A DNA stretch of 30,000 nucleotides from Trachelipus rathkii (taxonomy: Eukaryota; Arthropoda; Malacostraca; Isopoda; Trachelipodidae): the NCBI GenBank assembly GCA_015478945.1, contig JABUQX010018479.1, forward strand, positions 15,001 through 45,000, written 5' to 3'. A program made the position numbers and the translations under genes. Under the pieces are notes generated by a model. The model was given only the letters and a program-made list of their open reading frames with translations, ran no database searches and was not told the DNA's origin. This document shows positions 23,123 through 30,000 of this stretch, in pieces (within the stretch, counting starts at the first letter, position 1; each line of letters opens with the position of its first letter).

Positions 23123-23716
23123 CTGTATCTAAATGATTTTACACTTTAAATGTTATTTGATCGCTAGAAATGTACGTTTTAACCCAAATTAAATTCCAAA
23201 TTAGTTCCAATTTCTAATTACATGAGAAGTTGCACATTCTCGCAGTTAGGTTAGAGAGTTTTATGAGTTTAAAATGATAAAGAGTGCCTGCGTCTCCGAA
23301 AGCCTTGTTGTCTTTTGTTAGTGAGTACTTTCTTTTTGTAAGTTTGAATAGGGAACAAATTTTCTGCAATAAAACCCCCCACTGTCATTAAAATTCTCTT
23401 GCTAAAAGTGAATGTGAAAATACCCTGTGTGAAAAACCAGGAGCGTGAAAAATACACGTTGTTCAAAATTCTTTCAACTCCAAAAATAGAAATGTTCAAT
23501 TGATTACTTCAATGAATCATTTCCCTTTCTCAAAAAAGAAAAAAGAAAAAAAAGAAGTAGAAAAAAAGATTATTCGAACTCACACGAATAAAAAGAAACT
23601 CAAATTTTGGAATTGTGATTCTTTTTTACATTTCTTTTTACCTCCTTCCTTGTTCCTGTGAAAGAATGAAGTTGTAATAGCCAAAAAATGGCCTTTATCA
23701 ACTGTTTATACATTTT

Positions 23717-23737
23717 AGACATAACCCATTTATGTCT
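23717..23737. other. Conserved 8-bp hairpin, unit D
   Basis: Both stem arms are identical to A and C, while the loop differs by one base (CCCAT instead of CACAT). Confidence 0.7.
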
Positions 23738-23959
23738 TTAAAGATCAAGCCTTTTCTTCTCTTCTTTTCTAATGGATTGGTTTTCTTGTTTTTATGGAGC
23801 TCTTTTAAACTGCTTGAGAGATGTTCTAATAAAAAAGACAGATATAGGGATAGGAGGACAGACAGACAAATTGAACGGAGGACATAAGAATAAGAGGTTA
23901 AATAGAGAAATGATATATCAGACAAAACGGTATCTTTTTTTTTGTTTTACAACCGTGTC

Positions 23960-24012
23960 TCACAGCAGGCACCGCAAGCACCGCAAGCACCGCACGCGCC
24001 GCACCATCACAT
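23960..24012. repeat. GCACC-type block, unit D
   Basis: Pure CACCGCAAG/CACCGCACG tandem words followed by CACATGGTAATCC, the same exit sequence as in unit A. Confidence 0.8.
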
Positions 24013-24456
24013 GGTAATCCTTAGTAGGCATTAAGATAGACACACGTAGTAAAAGTGCTGATGAACAGACAGTAAGAAACAGAGGAATAAAAAATAACAG
24101 ACATAGATACGCAATAAAAGAGACAGATGGACAGAAAAACCAGAAAACTTAAGGACAGAAGGACAAGAAAGTACACACAGACAGTTTTCAGACAGACGTA
24201 TAAATAAAAGGACACTCTATTTAAAGGCGTGGGAAAAATATTTTTAAAAACATATTTAAGATGAATAAATGGTTTATTCATTTATTTATTTTTTTATTTT
24301 TATTTTTATTTATATTTTAAATCAAAAATACTAAAAAGCAATATAGTTCTAAAAATTTTAATAAAAATTTTTTATTTAAATTTTTATCGAAAAAAAAGTT
24401 AATTTCTATTTTTAAAATAACTTCAATAATTTATTTTTCCTGTAAAAAATTAGAAA

Positions 24457-24574
24457 TTCTCTCTCTCTCTTCTTCTCTCTCTCTCTCTCTCTCTCTGTCT
24501 TCTCTCTCTCTCTCTGCTCTCTCTCTCTCTCGTCTCTCTCTCTCTCCTCTCGTCTCTCTCTCTCTCTCTGCTCT
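24457..24574. repeat. (TC)n tract in unit D
   Basis: CT repeats with single G/T interruptions at the same place as the tract of unit A. Missing in B and C. Confidence 0.95.
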
Positions 24575-24705
24575 AAACTTAAATTTTTTTTTCAAGAAAA
24601 ATATTTTGCTTGAGCTGAAGCAATAAAAAAAACAAATGATGACTAATAAATTTTTTAAAATAATGTATCTGTGATTTGCTTCAATGCTTGTAATGTGAGT
24701 GAGAT

Positions 24706-24840
24706 ATATATATTATATTGTTATATATATATATATATCTATATGATATTATATATATATATATATGAATAATATATATTATATATATATATATGTATAA
24801 TATATATATATTTATAATAAATATAATATATATTTATATA
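24706..24840. repeat. (TA)n tract between unit D and jockey copy 2
   Basis: TA repeats ending directly at the truncated left end of the retrotransposon. Confidence 0.9.
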
Positions 24841-26042
24841 ATCGCCAGTACGGCTTTCGGCGTTCAAGGTCTACTGGGAATGATCACTTTCTTTTAACCG
24901 ATTTAATGGTTTTCCGCTTTGGGAACTACGTGGGAGACTTGCGTCGTGGCGTCTTGACATATCCACAGCATTTGACCGGGTATGGAGCGCGTCACTGCTC
25001 TCCAAGCTCACCCTCCTTTGGGTTTTCCTCCTTCTCTTTGCTTACTTATGTCTAGCTTTCTTTCAAGTCGCTCAATATCGGCTGTGGTTGATGGAGCGAC
25101 TTCTTCTTCTTTTTCTGTCAATGGTGTACAGAAATAATGTTAACAGTTCGGTCTTATCTCCTACTTTATTCCTTCTTTTCATTAATGATCTTCTCACCTG
25201 CACAACTAACTCTATCCACTCATATGCCGATGACTCAACCCTTCATTCTTCAACTCTTTTGAATTCTATTCCCTCTTATACTTCTAGAATTTCCTCTCGT
25301 CTTAATCTTTCCGATTCTATTCTCGCTGATTTGGATAGAATTTCCGAGTGGGGTCGTCTCAACCTTGTGATATTCATTTTTAAAAACCAACTTTCTACAA
25401 GATCTCCCCCTCCTAAAAACCTTCTAACTTTCCTATTTCTTTCGACGGTTCTCTCGTCTCTCCTGTTGACAATATAATCATCCTTTTCCTCACATCACAA
25501 CGGTTGCAAGGGCGGCCTCAAAGAAACTGGGAGTTCTGTTTAGACTGCGATACCTTTTTTCCTCTTCTCAGTTACTCCAGCTATACAAGGGTCTCATCCG
25601 CCCTTGCCTTGTATGGAGTACTGTTCTCATATCTGGGGGGGACTATGGTTTCACCCGGTTTTGGACAGGGTCCAGTCAAAAGCCAAAAGGCTTATAAACT
25701 GTTCTGTACTTTTCAGCTCACTTGACCCTCTATCTTCGCGGCGCGATGTTGGGTGCTTTATTTCTTTTCTATAGGTACGTTACAGCGGCAGGTGTTTCGA
25801 GGGAACTTACCTCGCAATACCACGGACCTTACGACGCCCGCGTAACACGGGGGGTGCTGTGTCTGCGCACGAAACTTGTTGGTGTAGATATTGGTAACTC
25901 CAGGCTAGTTCACTGCGGTGCTTCCTTTTTTCCTGCCACCTCTGTTCCGTGGAAATCTCTTTCATCTTCTGTGTTTCCAGCTGAATTTAATCTCCGTCAA
26001 TTTAAAGCCGGCGTCTTTGCTCGTCTGCGTAATTTGCACTAG
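24841..26042 (+). pseudogene. Jockey-like retrotransposon copy 2, 5'-truncated
   Basis: Same family and strand as copy 1 but starting inside the reverse transcriptase. RQYGFRRSRSTG (from 24843) is the finger/palm border. LDISTAFDRVWSASLLSKL (24953-25009) is RT motif A with its Asp. SVLSPTLFLLFINDLL and YADD (25223-25234) are motifs B' and C, the latter with both catalytic Asp. The GVPQG part of motif B is destroyed (reads through NNVNS). ASKKLGVLFRLRY (25515-25553) and the final open frame (25722-26042) form the usual C-terminal region, ending FPAEFNLRQFKAGVFARL. At least four frame changes separate these pieces. Everything N-terminal to the RT palm, including the endonuclease, is absent, as expected for a 5'-truncated insertion. 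No function is possible without a partner. Confidence 0.88.
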
Positions 26043-26118
26043 CGAATGAAATTTTTGGCGTGCAACACCCTCTTCCTGAATAGGGCTCTGCCCGGGATTG
26101 GTGGACAACTGTAAAATC
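26043..26118 (+). other. Short 3' tail of jockey copy 2
   Basis: About 75 bases after the stop codon, with GGGCTCTGCCCGGG near 26083, ending in (TA)n with no poly-A tail. If the element's 3' end is natural, the family ends in or next to TA repeats. Confidence 0.45.
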
Positions 26119-26235
26119 TATTATATATATCATATATATATAGTATATAGTTATATATATATATATTATAATATATATGTATATATGGTATATTATATAT
26201 ATTAATTATAGTTATATTATTATATAATATAATAT
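26119..26235. repeat. (TA)n tract after jockey copy 2
   Basis: TA repeats with ATTAT interruptions. Confidence 0.9.
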
Positions 26236-26495
26236 ATGCTTAAGTTAGAATTTTTTATAAACCATCTAGAGACATTTATTTTTACACCTTTTAAATTCAA
26301 AAACATTGGTTTAACTCTGCTAGTTAACTTAACAATACAACTGAAAATATTTTAATTTTTAAAAAATAATTTTTGTTTTAAAATCTCCAAAATTAAATTT
26401 CCTTTTAAAAGGAAATAAAAATTAACAGATTGATTTAGTTTCTTAAGAAGAGATTGAAGAGATTAGAGCTGTACTATGTAGAAGTTAACTGTAAT
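26236..26495. other. AT-rich spacer
   Basis: No gene or repeat recognised. Contains CCTTTTAAAAGG at 26401-26412, a short palindrome. Confidence 0.5.
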
Positions 26496-26879
26496 GATAT
26501 ATATATATAATAGTATAATATAGTAGTATATATATAGTATATATACTAGAATAATATATATATTTAATAGTATATATATATATTTACTATATATATATAA
26601 TATAGTATATATATATATCATATATATATATATTATATATATATAACACTAAGATCTGATGTGATTATTACGTCTATGAATGGTGACAATTCAATAGGTA
26701 GGTAACTTTATTATTATATATGATATAATAAACTAAGATTATATATATATATATACTAAGTATATATATATAGTATATATTACTATATAGTATCTAGTTA
26801 AATGAGTATTATAATATAGGTGGCTATATTAATAGTAGTATATATATATATATATATTTATATTATATATATATAGTAG

Positions 26880-26916
<37 letters not shown>

Positions 26917-27065
26917 ATATCTAATACGAGGGGGGTGTTATATATATATCCTATATATATATTATATATATATATAATATCGTATATATATATATTAGGT
27001 ATACATATTGGTTATAGTATTATATATATATTATATATCTATATATATAATATAATATATATATA

Positions 27066-27138
<73 letters not shown>
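26496..27138. repeat. (TA)n block with two small islands
   Basis: Islands at 26647-26715 and 26921-26940 (the latter with a GAGGGGGGTG run) interrupt otherwise uniform TA repeats. Confidence 0.9.
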
Positions 27139-27142
<4 letters not shown>

Positions 27143-28590
27143 TTTTGGTAATTTGGCAATTTTAAAACTGTTGAGTCGTATTCCGAGTTGAGGCATACAA
27201 AAAGGTCATAAAAAAGGTCATAAAACTAGGACAACTAAAGACTGGAAAATGGTAACGTAAAATGGCTCCGTGAGTCACCTTTACATGTATTTACAACAGT
27301 AAGTCAAACTTATGCATGGAAAGCTTCGATAAAACTTGCAACTGTCTGATTAGAACTATTAGGCATAGGCTCAACAAACTGTGTTCTACTGTTCGTAAGA
27401 ACAACTTTCTAGGGCTAGAATAGATGGGTTTGTGAGTGGCTACACAAGCAGGAAAAATCTGTGCTAGTGGTTGCGGCAAAATAGAGCTGAACAGCTGTGG
27501 AATATGGCTCGACGTACAACAAAGCACCGCTCAATTCATTTGTAACAGAGTATCGGCGTGTGATGCCAAACACTGAGTCGATTACTGCTCGTAAAATAGA
27601 ACCTGAACTATTTAATGAGTAGGAGCGATTATCCTTACAGTATGTCTTTATTTTTCGATTAGGCTGCGGGGGACGTATGGATTCTGCATGTGATAAGCGA
27701 GGGTAATCATATTGAAAGATAAGTCGTACTTTTGCTCCTCTCGATAGTAAGTGTACTTATGAAGGCTCGGTGGTAATTCTGGGAGAGATGCTGATTTTCG
27801 TGGCGATTAAGTATGACTGCATTAAGAAAATTGCCGCTTATGGCGCCTTAGCCGGTTAATAACTTGTGTTGGGAGTAAACTAGTCTGCGGTCATTTTTCG
27901 GATTGACAAGTTGTTCAATATTAAGAGGTGTTATCAAAAAAATACTTTGGAAATTATGGATTGATTAGGGTCAATCTAGTTTTCTTAAATAATTGCATGT
28001 CCAGTATTCAGCGTCAGTTTTAAATGTGACTGCATGAGACGAAACTCTGGGCATAATCAAGATAGTTATCTGGGTTGAATCAGACCTCAGTCTGGTAGAA
28101 TGCACCAAAGACCAAGGTTGTAGAGCTGCAGGAAAATAAATAAACAAAGCTACATTTCTCATCTCAACCTTTCTCGCTCAAAGAGCTAGCTTGTCGAGGA
28201 AAGATCGCACCCATTACGCTTATGTTGCATAGGTTGAAAAGTTGCATAAATTAACTTGGACGCCTTTAGCCAGAATTACAGTTACTTAAGAACATGGCTA
28301 AGACATAAAATGGATCATAGTCTGTAAAGGCATATTAAAAACATTAAGAACCATATTTAAAACATATTGTCATTTTTTTTATACTAATCTTTGGATATAT
28401 ACGAAATATGCCATTTTCATAATTAAAACAAATAAACATACACCTACATATACACGTGTGAGCACCACAACCATAGTTACGCCCACTAAATTTTGAACGA
28501 TTTAAACATGAAAAAGAAAGGAGGGGGGGGGGAGAACGCTCGACACTTTTCTGGAGTACTTTACAAGAATATTTTAAAAAGTTCTTTTCG
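27139..28590. other. 1.45-kb complex island, no recognised gene
   Basis: The longest microsatellite-free stretch of the right half. Longest frames are 78 codons (27291-27527, minus) and 63 codons (27971-28162, minus). Neither shows a domain, a signal or consistent codon use. A 13-base direct repeat AAAAAGGTCATAA lies near 27199-27226. A G-run of ten lies near 28522-28533. It may be a decayed gene or old transposon. Confidence 0.4.
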
Positions 28591-28880
28591 CCATTATAGT
28601 ATATATATATATATATATATAATATATAATATATTATTATATATATAATATATATTTATATTATATATATATATTATATAAATATATATTATATATATAT
28701 ATATATATACTATAAATAGGGTATGTGTATGTACGTTTTATACCCTTTATAAAAATTTGATATGGAAATTATATATATATTAATATAGTTATATATATTA
28801 TATAAATTCTCTTTAGATATATATATATATATTATTATATATATTATATTAATTATATGACCTTATCCGGTTCATGGTGC
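28591..28880. repeat. (TA)n-rich block
   Basis: TA tracts around an insert at 28710-28770 that carries a GGGTATGTGTATGTACG string. Confidence 0.9.
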
Positions 28881-29329
28881 AGATATATATATTATTTTTT
28901 TTAACTTCTTTTTTTCATATATTTGTAATATAATCCTAGCAATTAATTAAGATGTGAACGGAGAAAGAATAACGAAATTGAACTATTGAAATTAATTGAT
29001 AAAGTCATGCCAAATCGTTCATTTTGTATAAAGAAACGGCTTTTAGCGTACCAGAGTGAAAGAATTCAGGGGTTGGGTAAAAAATAAGTGTTTATGGGTA
29101 AAATACGTTCCGTATTGGGTTTTTGCTTTCATACATAGATTTGTGTATATATAAAAAAGACATATCATAACCTGAACTTAGCGGCAGTAAGCCCAACCAA
29201 TCTATATGGGTCGCGATGGCCGTAACAACTCAAACTAGCCTACATTGATCAACGATTTCACCTAACTACATGAATCAATTTGCCGTAAGTAAAGATATTT
29301 GGAATGAAAGTAAAATTTTTATATAATAC
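28881..29329. other. AT-rich spacer, no gene seen
   Basis: Complex but AT-rich sequence without an open frame worth naming. A GC-richer patch at 29175-29225 has no recognisable motif. Confidence 0.5.
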
Positions 29330-29351
29330 TCGAGCTGCCTTAAATTCAAAT

Positions 29352-29520
29352 TTGAATTTTCGAATCCGGACTACACTTAAACAAAATTTTTTGACTCCGA
29401 CTCCGGCTCCGACTCCACTAAACAAAAAATTTCGACTCCGACTACTCCGACTTCACTCAAATAAAAATTTTCGACTCCGACTGCCCTCCACAGGAATTTT
29501 TTCGACTCTGACTCAGCTTG
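29352..29520. repeat. CTCCGA minisatellite, units of ~31-42 bases
   Basis: Four to five units of the form TTTTCGACTCCGACT, a variable CC-containing segment, then ACTAAACAAAAA. The inner hexamer CTCCGA repeats within units. The 95-codon frame at 29304-29591 is its translation and not a gene. Confidence 0.85.
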
Positions 29521-29737
29521 GTGCTTACAGAGTTACAGTTAAAACATTTTTTTGTTTCACACTATTTTTTTCGCTTGCTTATATAAGATAAAAAATATAC
29601 CACTTTTCAATGAATCTAATCTCCAAATGCTATTCGGTAAAGTACCGTAAAGACATAAGATGCAGGCGCAACCACATGACAAACAAATATATTTTTCAAG
29701 TCCCCAAACAAATGTATAACGTAATTTATAATGCAGA

Positions 29738-30000
29738 ATTGTTTTTATTTTTATTATAAAGAGCAGCCGTTGCCTTTTTTTTTTTTTGACGCCCATGTTA
29801 ACACTGGGCGACATAGTAAAAAGTCATCATAATATTCAATAATAATAATAATATATAATAATAATAATAATAATATAATATTAATAATAATAATAATAAT
29901 ATAATAATAATAATAATTTAGATGACCTTTACTATTCGCTTTAACATTGGTCAAAAAAAAAAAAGCGCACGGCTGTTTTATAATAAAAATAAAAATAATT
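29738..30000. repeat. Large inverted repeat with (TAA)n loop, cut by window end
   Basis: Left arm 29738 to about 29850, right arm from about 29915 to 30000 and beyond. Reversing the right arm gives, in the same order as the left: ATTTTTATTATAAA, CAGCCGT, GC, a T-run of 12-13, GAC, ATGTTAA, GCGA, ATAGTAAA, GTCAT. Matches are interrupted by small gaps. The centre is (TAA)n at 29838-29917. It resembles a foldback or MITE-type element. A hairpin-read assembly artefact is the alternative. Confidence 0.75.
29790..29810. other. Near-palindromic hairpin in left arm
   Basis: CGCCCA, loop TGTTAACAC, TGGGCG: a perfect 6-bp GC-rich stem next to a T-run. The right arm lacks the GC stem, so it is specific to the left copy. 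Confidence 0.6.

Larger units (their letters stand above)
23123..24705 (+). repeat. Repeat unit D, internally shortened
   Basis: Starts CTGTATCTAAATGATTTTACA as in C and keeps the same 5' end, the GAGTGCCTGCGTCTCCGAAAG block, the A-tract near 23530, the hairpin at 23717-23737 and TAATGGATTGG. The first GACA block is cut to about 23835-23935. The GCACC block is reduced to 23960-24012. A second GACA block, TTTA repeats at about 24270-24310, AGTTCTAAAAATT at 24345, (TC)n and GAAAAATATTTTGCTTGAG follow. About 0.5 kb of the middle is missing relative to C. Confidence 0.8.

Overview
This is eukaryotic, strongly AT-rich, repeat-dominated DNA with no intact gene that I can support. The best-preserved coding traces are dead mobile elements. 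The jockey-like non-LTR retrotransposon remains, together with very dense (TA)n, (TC)n, (CA)n, (TAA)n and GACA-type simple repeats, suggest an arthropod. A decapod crustacean is my best guess, by inference from the repeat texture and not proven. Many single-base frameshifts and ragged microsatellites suggest old decay, imperfect consensus, or both.

Layout. 1-777 (minus strand) is a broken copy of a transposon-type protein that runs off the left edge. 1-5140 is otherwise AT-rich non-coding sequence, with one block (about 2040-3240) of clearly different texture. 5141-10600 is nearly continuous simple sequence ((TA)n, (TAA)n, (ACAT)n, (TG)n, poly-A/T) with small islands of complex sequence at 7431-7650 and 8091-8545. 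10601-11623 is a complex island without a recognisable gene.

From about 11624 to 24705 the window holds four direct-orientation copies (A-D) of an apparently non-coding unit of about 1.6-2.1 kb. All four end in a (TA)n tract, and B, C and D follow one another as a tandem array. Each unit carries the same blocks in the same order: a conserved 5' block, an A-rich/CA block, a short hairpin region (intact in A, C and D), a GACA-rich purine block, a GCACC-rich block, a second GACA block, a TTTA block (plus (TC)n in A and D), and a conserved 3' block leading into (TA)n. Between A and B lies jockey copy 1 (14792-17160). After D lies jockey copy 2 (24841-26042). Copy 1 keeps the endonuclease, the RT fingers and the C-terminal part but has lost the RT palm. 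Copy 2 keeps the RT palm and C-terminus but has lost everything upstream.

The right flank (26119-30000) is TA tracts, a 1.45 kb complex island without a recognisable gene, a CTCCGA-type minisatellite, and a large inverted repeat with a (TAA)n loop cut by the window end. Other signals are a hammerhead-ribozyme-like core at 17767-17795 (minus strand) and a pair of inverted TTAAGAGGGC-bearing fragments around copy 1. Nothing here works as a pathway; the window is a record of repeat growth, retrotransposition and decay.
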